Origin: Lautropia sp.
Lineage (GTDB): Bacteria; Pseudomonadota; Gammaproteobacteria; Burkholderiales; Burkholderiaceae_E
Direction of reading: 5' to 3'
Assembly: GCA_030530775.1 (NCBI GenBank)
Contig: JAUMUG010000003.1
Span: 248,001 to 312,000 of the forward strand
Length of the DNA: 64,000 bases
Under the pieces are notes generated by a model, which had not been told where the DNA came from, made no database searches, and saw nothing but the letters and a program-made list of their open reading frames with translations. Each line of letters starts with the position of its first letter. The first letter of the stretch is position 1. A program made the translations under genes and the position numbers. Below, piece by piece: positions 56,799 through 64,000 of this stretch.

Positions 56799-57698
56799 TT
56801 ACAGCACCAGCGCAAACCAGATCAGGACAGCCACCACCGCCTGCAGCAAGGCCGTCTGTTTCAACTGCAGATTCAACGCCCGGCCCTCGCGCAGCCGGAA
56901 CATCACGATCAGTGCGATGGCCCCCGGCAATGCCAGGACCGGCCCCAGGATCAGGCCCGGCAGATCGAGGATGAAGGCAATCACCAGCAACAGCACAAAA
57001 GGAAGGAGCAGCAACCCGGCATACAGCCAAGCGGCCCGATGTGCACCCAGCAGTCCAGCCAGAGTCTGTCGCCCGGCAATACGATCGTTGACCAGGTCGC
57101 GCGTATTGTTGACCAGCAGCACCGCCGCCGCATGGCAGCCCGGCACCAGGCCGAAGAAACAGGCCAGCAGCGAGAAACGATCGCTCTGCAGGAAATAACT
57201 GCCCGCCACCGCCACGATACCAAAGAAAAACAGCACACAGCTTTCACCCCAGGGGGTGTGCGACATCGGACGGGGGCCGCCGGAATAGAGCCATCCCGCC
57301 AGCAGCGAAAACAACCCGATGATCAGAATCGATACGCCATGTCGTCCGGTCAGCCAGCTCCCCCCCAGCAGAGCCAGGACGAAACACAGCACCGCCGCAT
57401 TGCGCACCTGGACCCGATCGGCCTGACCACTGCCGATCAACCGTGTCGGCCCCAACCGCTCCGGACCATCCGCACCACGGACACCATCGCCCAGATCATT
57501 GAACAGATTGGTGCCAGCCTGAATCATCAGTACACAGAAACAGGCCAACAGAAAAGACAGGAAGTTGAAACGGGCCCCCTGGAAGGTCGCCAAGGCCGTA
57601 CCCAGAAACACCGGCACCAGCGACAGACCCAGGGTCGGCGGCCGGATCCCCAACAGCCAACCCCGACGCGACGGAAAGCGGGAAACAATCGAAGTCAT
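56799..57698 (-). CDS. menA: 1,4-dihydroxy-2-naphthoate polyprenyltransferase-like (MenA)
   Basis: A UbiA-superfamily membrane enzyme that attaches a polyprenyl chain to an aromatic ring. The first aspartate motif NDLGDGVRGADG and the following PERLGPTRLIGSGQ match MenA rather than UbiA. The second, NNTRDLVNDRIAGR, is also present. About eight helices fill the 299 residues. AAGGAG lies 6 bases ahead of the ATG at 57698, which overlaps the cobC stop as ATGA (57695-57698). No other menaquinone gene is in the window, so the substrate is inferred only from family resemblance. Confidence 0.82.
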   Translation of the reverse strand: MTSIVSRFPSRRGWLLGIRPPTLGLSLVPVFLGTALATFQGARFNFLSFLLACFCVLMIQAGTNLFNDLGDGVRGADGPERLGPTRLIGSGQADRVQVRNAAVLCFVLALLGGSWLTGRHGVSILIIGLFSLLAGWLYSGGPRPMSHTPWGESCVLFFFGIVAVAGSYFLQSDRFSLLACFFGLVPGCHAAAVLLVNNTRDLVNDRIAGRQTLAGLLGAHRAAWLYAGLLLLPFVLLLVIAFILDLPGLILGPVLALPGAIALIVMFRLREGRALNLQLKQTALLQAVVAVLIWFALVL

Positions 57699-59263
57699 CT
57701 TTCTCCTTGTGTGCTGCTCCATGCAGCAAGCCTTGCGGCATCCGCAAGCCATGGTTTTACCACAGCCCCGGCGGCCGACCATGCATCGAGCGCACGCCAC
57801 AGCGCCTGCTGATCCGCAGGCGGACGTACGCTCATCCGTGCCCAGCCCGGCAATCCAAAAGACCGGGCATCACGCAATTTGATACCAGCCTGCCGCAGAT
57901 GTGCGAGCAGACCTTCCCATACTTCATCGTCACCTGTCCGGCCGGCCGGTGCTCTCTCCGGCGACAGGGACGGAGCCGGCAAATCGGCCGACGTCCGTTC
58001 ACCGTTTGGATCGACAGGCGAGCGAGCGCAGAAAAAATGGCTGTCACTATCCAGAATCACCCAGCCCCTCGCACGCAATCCGGCCACCTGCCGTGCCTTC
58101 CAGTTCCGCAACAACGCCAATGAATCACGCAGCCATGCCTGAGGGCCGGGTTCCATCCATTGCTGCAACAGCGCCACCCCATGCGAACCGATTTCCCACG
58201 ACGGCGCCAGCTGCCGCATTTTTGCCAGCAGTCGCAACTGAAGACCGTCGCGCACCGATGCAGAAGGCGACACGGCGGGCGCGATCAGATAGGCCGCACG
58301 GATACCCGTCAGGCCCAGCGCCTTGTTGGGAGTGATCAACTGCCAGACCCGACCAAGAGCGCACGCATCGAGGCTGCCCTGCCCTTCGAGCCGCATCGGC
58401 GCATAGGCACGATCCAGCACCAGCACATCCGGGGCCTGCAGCTGCTGCACCCATACCGGCAAGCCGGGTTGATTCACCCCCAACGGGCTGGAAGGTTCAC
58501 AGGCCCAGATCAGTCGGATGCCCCGCCGACGGCTGCGCTGCCGATCCCGCGAGTCATCCCCGGCACCGCCGACCGATGCCGTCTCTTTCCCGAGCCGCCC
58601 GGGAGCAGGCCGGGTACGACGCGGCACATCCTCATGACCCGCGACCCCCGCCGATACCACGGGCGCCACCTTCGCCTCGGGCCTGCCATCACTGCACCGC
58701 TCCAATCCACTCACGACACCCGAACCATCGATCACCTCGACATCACGAGACCGGGACATTCCCGGCAACGACCGATCGACTTCGGTGCCCGGCAAGCAGT
58801 GGACCGGCAGCCCCCAGGCTTCGGCTGCCCGCCGATAATCACCATAGGCATGCGCCGGCAGATGGACCGAAACGGGGGCGCCGGTTTCGGCCGCACGGTC
58901 AGTGTCCGTCTCCGATTCGGTGTCGATCAGGGTTTCAGGACCGGTTTCGGCGTCGGTATGGGTGCAAGAGGCTCCCCCGACGTTTTCGGCCGCAATCGCC
59001 ACGACGGCCGCCGTGAGCCGAAAAATCAGCTCACTGCCACTGGCGCCGATCAGAATGCGCCGGGGATCGATACCATGCCATCGACCCAGCTGCCGACACA
59101 GCGCCGCATGGGAAGGATCGGGATAGGCGTCGGGCACCAGCCGCTGCAAGTACGAGAGCACCTGCAAACAGGGTCCGGCCGCATTGACGTTGGTGGAGAA
59201 ATCGTGCGGCACCGTCCCCTGGGCGTCCGGGCCGCCATGTCTTGAGGAAAGCGAGCTCACCAT
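57695..59263 (-). CDS. cobC: Threonine-phosphate decarboxylase-like aminotransferase (CobC)
   Basis: A PLP-dependent fold type I protein of the HisC/CobC group that supplies the aminopropanol side chain of cobalamin. It starts near the typical HGG, then FSTNVNAAGP. It keeps PSSPLG, the PLP-binding LVLDRAYAPM and the Schiff-base lysine K314 in TPNKALGLTG. At 522 residues it is about 180 longer than usual. The excess is in low-complexity inserts at about 96-130 (Thr/Glu/Asp-rich), 161-248 (Arg/Gly/Ser-rich) and 417-447. Core motifs are intact, so it is probably functional. Confidence 0.88.
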   Translation of the reverse strand: MVSSLSSRHGGPDAQGTVPHDFSTNVNAAGPCLQVLSYLQRLVPDAYPDPSHAALCRQLGRWHGIDPRRILIGASGSELIFRLTAAVVAIAAENVGGASCTHTDAETGPETLIDTESETDTDRAAETGAPVSVHLPAHAYGDYRRAAEAWGLPVHCLPGTEVDRSLPGMSRSRDVEVIDGSGVVSGLERCSDGRPEAKVAPVVSAGVAGHEDVPRRTRPAPGRLGKETASVGGAGDDSRDRQRSRRRGIRLIWACEPSSPLGVNQPGLPVWVQQLQAPDVLVLDRAYAPMRLEGQGSLDACALGRVWQLITPNKALGLTGIRAAYLIAPAVSPSASVRDGLQLRLLAKMRQLAPSWEIGSHGVALLQQWMEPGPQAWLRDSLALLRNWKARQVAGLRARGWVILDSDSHFFCARSPVDPNGERTSADLPAPSLSPERAPAGRTGDDEVWEGLLAHLRQAGIKLRDARSFGLPGWARMSVRPPADQQALWRALDAWSAAGAVVKPWLADAARLAAWSSTQGER

Positions 59264-59358
59264 GGCCCGCCGATTATGCCATCAGCGACCCATCCGGGGC
59301 ACCTGAGCCGTAGCAGGATCGCGGGCTACGACCATTGGGCAGACACCCATGTCGGTTA

Positions 59359-60384
59359 TCAAAGGGCCATCGGCCAGACACCTCTGCCCCATATCACGAC
59401 CGCCGCTGGCTGAAACAGCGACGAACCCACCACGGCGGCCAACAGCCCGACGCTCGTCCAGACGACGCGGGCAGCGCGACGCTGTGCTCGACGGGTGTCG
59501 GCAGCCGTCGCCGACCGTGCCGATGGGTTCAGGCAATAAATGCCCGGTTTACCCAGGCGCACGCCGAGCCGCAGGGCCATGGCGGCCATCGGCCAGCCGC
59601 CGTTGGGTGATGGCGTACGCCGTGCCTCACTCGGCAGTCGGCGCCACTGCGCCCGGGGCGCGCCCAGCATCAGCAACAGTGCGCTCAACCGTGCCGGCAC
59701 CCAGCTGAGCCCGTCATCGGCCCGGGCTGCCCATTTGCCGGCCCACAGCCATTGGCGGCCATGGCGCTCGGCCGGATAGCCCCACATCGCGTCCGCCGTG
59801 TTCGCAAAACGGTAAAGCACCGCACCGGGCAAACCCAACAGCGCAAACCAGAACAGCGGCGCCACCACCGAATCGTTCAGGTTCTCGGCCAGCGTCTCAA
59901 TGGCAGCCTCGCGCACATCGGTCTCGTCCAATTGGCCGATATCACGGCTGACCAGCCAGCCCAGCCGCTCGCGCCCAGCCGTCAGCGACTGTGCCAATGC
60001 CGCCTCGACCGAGCCCACCTCATCGCGCAGCATCGCCCAGGACAACATGGATTTCAGACACAGCGCCATCGATGGCACTGCCAGCCACCACGGCAATCGC
60101 AGCAGCAAGTCCTGCAACGTCACGGCCAGCGACGCGGTCACGCCAGCCCCCAAACACCACGCCAGCGCGCCACGAACAAAGACGGACAGGTCGGAATGCT
60201 TGCGGGAAACGACGGAAGATGCGGCCCCGTCGTGCCGATCGATCTCCGGCGCAATCCGCTCGCCCATCCATTGCAGACAATGGCCGATCCAGACCACCGG
60301 ATGCCAACGCGCAGGCGGCTCTCCCCAACGGTGGTCGATCCACAGTGCCAACACCGGCACCAAGGCCAGCAACAGCGTATTCAT
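59359..60384 (-). CDS. cbiB: Adenosylcobinamide-phosphate synthase
   Basis: CbiB (CobD in the aerobic nomenclature) joins the aminopropanol arm to adenosylcobyric acid. The motifs EPPARWHPVVWIG, AENLNDSVVAPLFW, NTADAMWGY and SPNGGWPMAAMA are typical, and several hydrophobic helices place it in the membrane. The length is 341 residues. The ATG at 60384 is chosen; a GTG two codons upstream has slightly better ribosome-binding spacing. It lies 95 bp upstream of cobC, its functional partner. Confidence 0.95.
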   Translation of the reverse strand: MNTLLLALVPVLALWIDHRWGEPPARWHPVVWIGHCLQWMGERIAPEIDRHDGAASSVVSRKHSDLSVFVRGALAWCLGAGVTASLAVTLQDLLLRLPWWLAVPSMALCLKSMLSWAMLRDEVGSVEAALAQSLTAGRERLGWLVSRDIGQLDETDVREAAIETLAENLNDSVVAPLFWFALLGLPGAVLYRFANTADAMWGYPAERHGRQWLWAGKWAARADDGLSWVPARLSALLLMLGAPRAQWRRLPSEARRTPSPNGGWPMAAMALRLGVRLGKPGIYCLNPSARSATAADTRRAQRRAARVVWTSVGLLAAVVGSSLFQPAAVVIWGRGVWPMAL

Positions 60385-60627
60385 CGACACATGCTCAACC
60401 GGTGGTGGACGCCGGCTCGACTTCTGGAAGACGGCTTATAATCATACGCCCAATCATCTCAGCACCTGATGAATTTGCGCCGACGACATGCCGGGCCACC
60501 CTTCGTCCCGATCGCCAGGACGCCACACGGCATCACCCGCCATGATGAGGGCTGACGGCATCGAAGCACTCCTGGTTCGTCGATCCGCTGCGGCCGGATG
60601 GGCCCTGCATCGGAAGCGTCCGCAAAG

Positions 60628-61629
60628 TCAAGATGCATCCTCCATGGGTTCGGCCAGACAGTCGGCGATATAGTCCACCGGCAGGCGATGACGCGCAGCC
60701 AACGTCTCGAGACCGTCACCGGCGGCATGATCGGCATGCAACGATGCCAACCAACCGTTCAGCCCGCTCGACAGCGAACGGCCCGAATGCTCACCTTCCT
60801 TAAGCCCTTTGCCGCCGCCGACCTCGTATTTATGGGCATAGCCGCGTGGTGTCACCATCAGACCATCGCGCAGCACGGTATTGCTGTTGCCGATCAGCAC
60901 CGTGGACAACATGCCGATATCGGCCTCGGCCATTTTCGCGAGCGTGGTGAATTCGATCCGCTCGCGCCGGCGATAGGCGCTCTTGACGATCGCCACCGGC
61001 GTTTCGGGGTCGCGATGGCGCAGAAACAGCCGCTGCGCTTGCACGATCTGCCGAGTGCGCCGGCCGCTTTTCGGGTTGTAGAGTGCCACCACGAAGTCTG
61101 CAGCGGCAGCCGCATCCAGTCGACGTGCGATCGTCGGCCACGGCGTCAGCAGATCGGAAAGCGAGACCGAGCAGAAATCATGTGTCAGCGGTGCCCCCAC
61201 CAGCGCCGCGCAGCTGTTGATCGCCGATGCACCGGGAATCACCTCGACCTGAATCCCCTCGCCGAGACGTTTGGTCTCGTTGCCTTCGGCATCGACCTCG
61301 ACATGCACCTCGGGCGGTGTCCAGCCGACCTGAAACAGCACTTCGAAGGTCGGTCCCGCCATACCGTATACGCCGGCATCACCCGACGAAATCAGTGCCA
61401 CCTTCTTGCCTCGGCGTGCCCGGTCCAGCGCTTCGATGGCGCGGTCCAGCTCCTCGGTCATGCTCTTGCGGATGATCTCCTTGCCCTCGATCAGATCCTT
61501 GACGAGCTTGATATAGGTGACATAGCCAATGATGGTATCGGCCTCGGCAATCGCCGCACGCGCCCGCACGGACATATGCTCGACGTTGCCCGGGCCGATG
61601 CCGACCAACATGATTTTTCCGGATGACAT
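60628..61629 (-). CDS. cobJ: Precorrin-3B C17-methyltransferase
   Basis: CobJ methylates C17 and drives ring contraction of precorrin-3B in corrin synthesis. It has the tetrapyrrole methylase motifs LVGIGPGN at the N-terminus, ISSGDAGVYGMAG, EVIPGASAINSCAALVGAPL and the C-terminal IVKSAYRRRERIEFTTL. About 50 residues after the core (from GGGKGLKEGE) form a short extra domain. The ATG at 61629 is chosen from conservation, giving 333 residues. A second ATG at 61671 lies in a near-copy of the sequence around this start, so initiation there is possible. Confidence 0.93.
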   Translation of the reverse strand: MSSGKIMLVGIGPGNVEHMSVRARAAIAEADTIIGYVTYIKLVKDLIEGKEIIRKSMTEELDRAIEALDRARRGKKVALISSGDAGVYGMAGPTFEVLFQVGWTPPEVHVEVDAEGNETKRLGEGIQVEVIPGASAINSCAALVGAPLTHDFCSVSLSDLLTPWPTIARRLDAAAAADFVVALYNPKSGRRTRQIVQAQRLFLRHRDPETPVAIVKSAYRRRERIEFTTLAKMAEADIGMLSTVLIGNSNTVLRDGLMVTPRGYAHKYEVGGGKGLKEGEHSGRSLSSGLNGWLASLHADHAAGDGLETLAARHRLPVDYIADCLAEPMEDAS

Positions 61630-61683
61630 GGACAAACAAAACTCCCGGTGCTCGGCACCCCAGATCGACATCGACAAACAAAA
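61625..61683. repeat. 17-bp direct repeat spanning the cobJ start
   Basis: GACATGGACAAACAAAA (61625-61641) and GACATCGACAAACAAAA (61667-61683) differ at one base and are 42 bp apart. On the minus strand each copy holds an ATG in the same frame, one of which is the chosen cobJ start. The two encoded peptides read FCLSMS. Confidence 0.8.
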
Positions 61684-61773
61684 TGGCAAAGACCCGCCAG
61701 AACCCGGCAAGCCTCCGCAACGTATCGAATGGCCGTCAGCCCGCGCAGCAGCGGCCATTTTTCAAAGAGCAGA

Positions 61774-62430
61774 TCAGACACCGGCGCCGACGCGATCCAC
61801 CCAGCTCTCATCGAGCGACAACCGGGACAAACGCGAAAACCGGCCCGGCTTCATACGACGTGCCAACAGCACCATGCAGACGGTCAACACAGGCTCCAGC
61901 GCCACCAGCAGCAGATAGGAGGAAGCAAAGCGGCCCCAGTCGGCGAGCGGCGCCGGATCGGTACTGACCGACAGCCAGAAGCCGACCATCAGCGTCACGC
62001 CCGCGTAATAAACGGCATCCAACTTGACGACATTGGCCAGCGTCAGGCGCCGCATGCTCTTGCCAAGGGTGTAGTGCACCGCCATCAACGGCACGGCAAG
62101 ACTCAGGAAGTTGACCGCCAGATGCACCAGGTCCTGCGGCTCGAACAACACCGCCTGCAGCAACAACCCCACGCCAAAGCCGAACAAAGTCGGCAAAAAA
62201 CCAAACAACAGATAGATCGGCATGGCGCCCACCAGATGCAACTCGGAAGGCCCGATCGGCATATGCCAGAGCTGCATCAGCACCGAAAAGAAAAATGCGG
62301 CCAACGAGGTGCGGAACAGATTGACCGGATTCCCGAACAACGGTTTGGCATGCACGAGCAGCACACCACTTGCTGCTACGGCGGCCATGGCCAGTTTTGC
62401 CTGCGGCAGGATACCAATTTCGATATGCAT
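61774..62430 (-). CDS. cbiM: CbiM-like energy-coupling-factor transporter component
   Basis: A 218-residue membrane protein beginning MHIEIGILPQAKLAM. The Met-His N-terminus is a metal ligand in CbiM/NikM, the substrate-binding components of cobalt and nickel ECF importers. A second motif, WHMPIGPSELHLVG, contributes further His residues. Six or seven helices fill the rest. The place inside the cobalamin cluster points to cobalt. No CbiN, CbiQ or CbiO is adjacent. AAAGGAG lies 9 bases ahead of the ATG at 62430, directly below a stable hairpin. Confidence 0.85.
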   Translation of the reverse strand: MHIEIGILPQAKLAMAAVAASGVLLVHAKPLFGNPVNLFRTSLAAFFFSVLMQLWHMPIGPSELHLVGAMPIYLLFGFLPTLFGFGVGLLLQAVLFEPQDLVHLAVNFLSLAVPLMAVHYTLGKSMRRLTLANVVKLDAVYYAGVTLMVGFWLSVSTDPAPLADWGRFASSYLLLVALEPVLTVCMVLLARRMKPGRFSRLSRLSLDESWVDRVGAGV

Positions 62431-62446
62431 GACGACACTCCTTTGC

Positions 62447-62481
62447 GCAGCCCTGCGGGCTGCAAAAAAAAACGGGGCTGC
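62447..62481 (-). promoter_or_regulatory. cbiM leader hairpin with competing partner
   Basis: On the minus strand, just above the cbiM ribosome-binding site, GCAGCCC (62457-62463) and GGGCTGC (62447-62453) form a 7-bp stem with a 3-nt loop. A second GCAGCCC (62475-62481) lies upstream, separated by a run of nine T residues. Both copies could pair with the same GGGCTGC, so two alternative structures are possible. Confidence 0.45.
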
Positions 62482-62651
62482 TCCGACCTCGGCGACTTGC
62501 CGGTCAAACACACGCCCTGCGACTGAAAAAACCGGCTATGAAAAACCAGAACGACAAAAAACCCCATGTCGAAACCCATCCTCGACGACACCTGGGATGC
62601 TGTGCTTCGAGAGCACCTTCGACCAATGAAGCACGACGACCAAAACGCGGC

Positions 62652-63167
62652 TCACCGCCTGCCTCCCTGCAGAACCCGGTTCGACATCACTGCATCCGGC
62701 AGCACCGCCACCGACACGGTGGCATTGCGGCCGTCCGTACCACGCAGCTTGTGTTTTTCGACCAGCAAGGCAGACGTCGATACGGCCGAAAAGACTCCAG
62801 AACCGGTATCCATCCCCGCCCGCCGCTGCAATGTTTCTCCCGCCACCAGCAAGGCTGCCGCCTCACTGACCGACGGCGTGCCGGTGTATTTGCGTACCAG
62901 CTCACTGGGATTCGGCACTTCGACCCGTGCCAGCTCGGCGGCGGTATAAAAGCGGATCGGCACGCCACGCTCGGCCATCAGTTGCTGCATCGCCGGCTCA
63001 TCGGCTTTCAGATCGATACTGGCCAATGCCAGCACATGGGCCCAACTGGCTCCGGCCTGCGCCAAAGCCTGCTCGATGGCGGCAGCCAAGGTTTCAGGGG
63101 GCGTGCCACGATCACAGCCCAGGCCCAGCGCCAAAGTCTTTTCTGCCATCGACTGCGTCTCCCTCAT
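62652..63167 (-). CDS. cobE: CobE/CbiG C-terminal domain protein
   Basis: The 171-residue protein matches the C-terminal part of CbiG, encoded separately as CobE in aerobic cobalamin producers. Motifs include LALGLGCDRGTPPE, LASIDLKADEPAMQQL and the mid-region GTPSVSEAAALL. The ATG at 63167 overlaps the cbiG stop as ATGA (63164-63167). A second ATG at 63149 has a better ribosome-binding site (GAGGGAGA, 8 bases away), so either could be used. It probably acts with CbiG in the early corrin steps; the exact reaction of CobE is not settled. Confidence 0.85.
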   Translation of the reverse strand: MRETQSMAEKTLALGLGCDRGTPPETLAAAIEQALAQAGASWAHVLALASIDLKADEPAMQQLMAERGVPIRFYTAAELARVEVPNPSELVRKYTGTPSVSEAAALLVAGETLQRRAGMDTGSGVFSAVSTSALLVEKHKLRGTDGRNATVSVAVLPDAVMSNRVLQGGRR

Positions 63168-63949
63168 GGCGAACCCACCGTTTGCACGGTGTCTCTGCCG
63201 TCTTCTGCCCGCTGGTCATGCGGCGGCCGATAGACCACCAGCCGCTCGGCCCATCGATGCCAGCAAGCTTCGTCGATCGGCTGATGAGTAATCCACAGCA
63301 CCGCCCGATGATGCTCGGGGCGCACTTGCGCAAAGTCATCCAGCAGCTCGACATTGGCCGGCAGCGGCGTGGCACGAGTCCACCAATGGCGGCTGCCGGC
63401 ATCCTGCACCAGTGCGATCGGCTCGGCGTTGACGACGGCTGCCGACACGCGCGTGACGTTGATCTTGGGCGCTTCGACCTTCCAGCCCAGATGGCGGCCC
63501 AGAATATCGACCGGAATCGTGTTGCCGACATCGGAGGCCGTGGTCAACACGGCGGTCGCTCCCAGCAGATCGGCCACCCGTTCGGCCCATTCGTTGGCGC
63601 CGCCGACATGCCCCGACAACATCGGCACCACATGACGGGCGGCATCATCGACGACGATCACACCGGGGTCTTCTTCCTTGCTGCGCAAGTGCGGCGCAAT
63701 CAGCCGAACCACCGCACCCAGTGACACGAAGCAGACGATCTGATCGAAGCGCTGCATCAGCGTACCGACCGAATCCTTCAGCGCCCCCCGATAGACCTGC
63801 ACCGGATTGGGCAGGCCGGCAAAGACCGACGCGAATTTTTCTGAAGTGATGACATGCGCGCAGGGCAGCGAACGTGCCAGTTCGGCCGCCTTGGCCGTGC
63901 CATGTCTGGTGATGGCCAGCAGGCAGATGCGCACATTTTCATTCGACAT
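63164..63949 (-). CDS. cbiG: CbiG N-terminal and central domain protein
   Basis: The 261-residue protein covers the N-terminal and central regions of CbiG, which opens the lactone ring of cobalt-precorrin 5A in the anaerobic route. CFVSLGAVVRLIAPHLRSKE and VVPMLSGHVGGANEWAERVA are the clearest motifs. The rest of CbiG is supplied by the overlapping cobE. I chose the ATG at 63949, but the frame is open to the window edge, so a longer protein or an in-frame fusion to the next upstream gene cannot be excluded. It is the first complete gene of the cobalamin cluster seen here. Confidence 0.85.
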   Translation of the reverse strand: MSNENVRICLLAITRHGTAKAAELARSLPCAHVITSEKFASVFAGLPNPVQVYRGALKDSVGTLMQRFDQIVCFVSLGAVVRLIAPHLRSKEEDPGVIVVDDAARHVVPMLSGHVGGANEWAERVADLLGATAVLTTASDVGNTIPVDILGRHLGWKVEAPKINVTRVSAAVVNAEPIALVQDAGSRHWWTRATPLPANVELLDDFAQVRPEHHRAVLWITHQPIDEACWHRWAERLVVYRPPHDQRAEDGRDTVQTVGSP

Positions 63950-64000
63950 ACCCGCATCGCCCACCCGGGATACGTCGCCATCCGCCGACCGGTAATCATG

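Noticed and set aside
60385-60627. Possible cobalamin riboswitch or small gene between cobJ and cbiB
   Set aside because: I looked for the B12-box and the other conserved riboswitch blocks on the minus strand and did not find them; the open frame there has no domain.
62482-62651. Possible cobalamin riboswitch between cobE and cbiM
   Set aside because: The conserved riboswitch blocks are missing; only T-rich runs and the hairpin above cbiM are seen.
1-64000. Mobile elements, prophage or CRISPR arrays
   Set aside because: No transposase, integrase, regularly spaced repeat or terminal inverted repeat was seen anywhere in the window.

Overview
This 64-kb window is GC-rich chromosomal DNA that reads as a betaproteobacterium, most likely Burkholderiales. 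The evidence is gene content and order: uvrC, nagZ, pdxJ, recO, era, rnc, lepB, lepA, mucD, then fabF, acpP, fabG, fabD, fabH, plsX, rpmF, yceD, and maf, sppA, gph, rluC, rne, moaA, mobA, moeA. This is the usual betaproteobacterial backbone. I cannot name a genus with confidence.

Region 1 (about 0.5-22.1 kb, almost all minus strand) is housekeeping. It covers phospholipid synthesis (pgsA), UvrC excision repair, wall recycling (nagZ), vitamin B6 (pdxJ), the recO-era-rnc-DUF4845-lepB-lepA translation and secretion block, a periplasmic DegP/MucD protease, and the type II fatty-acid cluster led by yceD-rpmF-plsX. Genes are often coupled by 1-4 bp stop/start overlaps. Two usual residents are absent: acpS between pdxJ and nagZ, and rpoE-rseA-rseB upstream of mucD. 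A tRNA-Cys gene with its own promoter and terminator faces this block at the left end.

Region 2 (22.2-38.6 kb) has maf and an RsmI-like methyltransferase on plus, and sppA, a HAD phosphatase and rluC on minus. Then come rne, with a roughly 700-nt leader and a very long Arg/Glu and Ala/Pro tail, and the molybdenum-cofactor genes moaA and a mobA-moeA fusion. A secreted parvulin, an orphan GspE/PilB-type ATPase and an unrecognised acidic protein follow.

Region 3 (38.7-45.7 kb) is a complete Mrp/Pha-type multisubunit cation/proton antiporter operon (A'B, C, D, E, F, G), with a small lipoprotein gene just upstream.

Region 4 (46-57 kb) is mixed: a YihY-family membrane protein, a rhomboid protease, a small two-helix membrane protein, a nuclease lipoprotein, rlmB and rnr, a tRNA-Leu with a near-consensus promoter, an EamA transporter, a TehB-type methyltransferase and a TlpA-like thioredoxin with a membrane N-terminus.

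Region 5 (56.8-64 kb, minus strand, running off the right edge) is part of a cobalamin cluster: cbiG, cobE, cbiM, cobJ, cbiB and cobC. A menA-like prenyltransferase is translationally coupled to cobC. No phage, IS element or CRISPR array was seen. The unusual points are architectural: fusions, insertions, gene losses and leaders. I did not find a clearly new multi-gene system.
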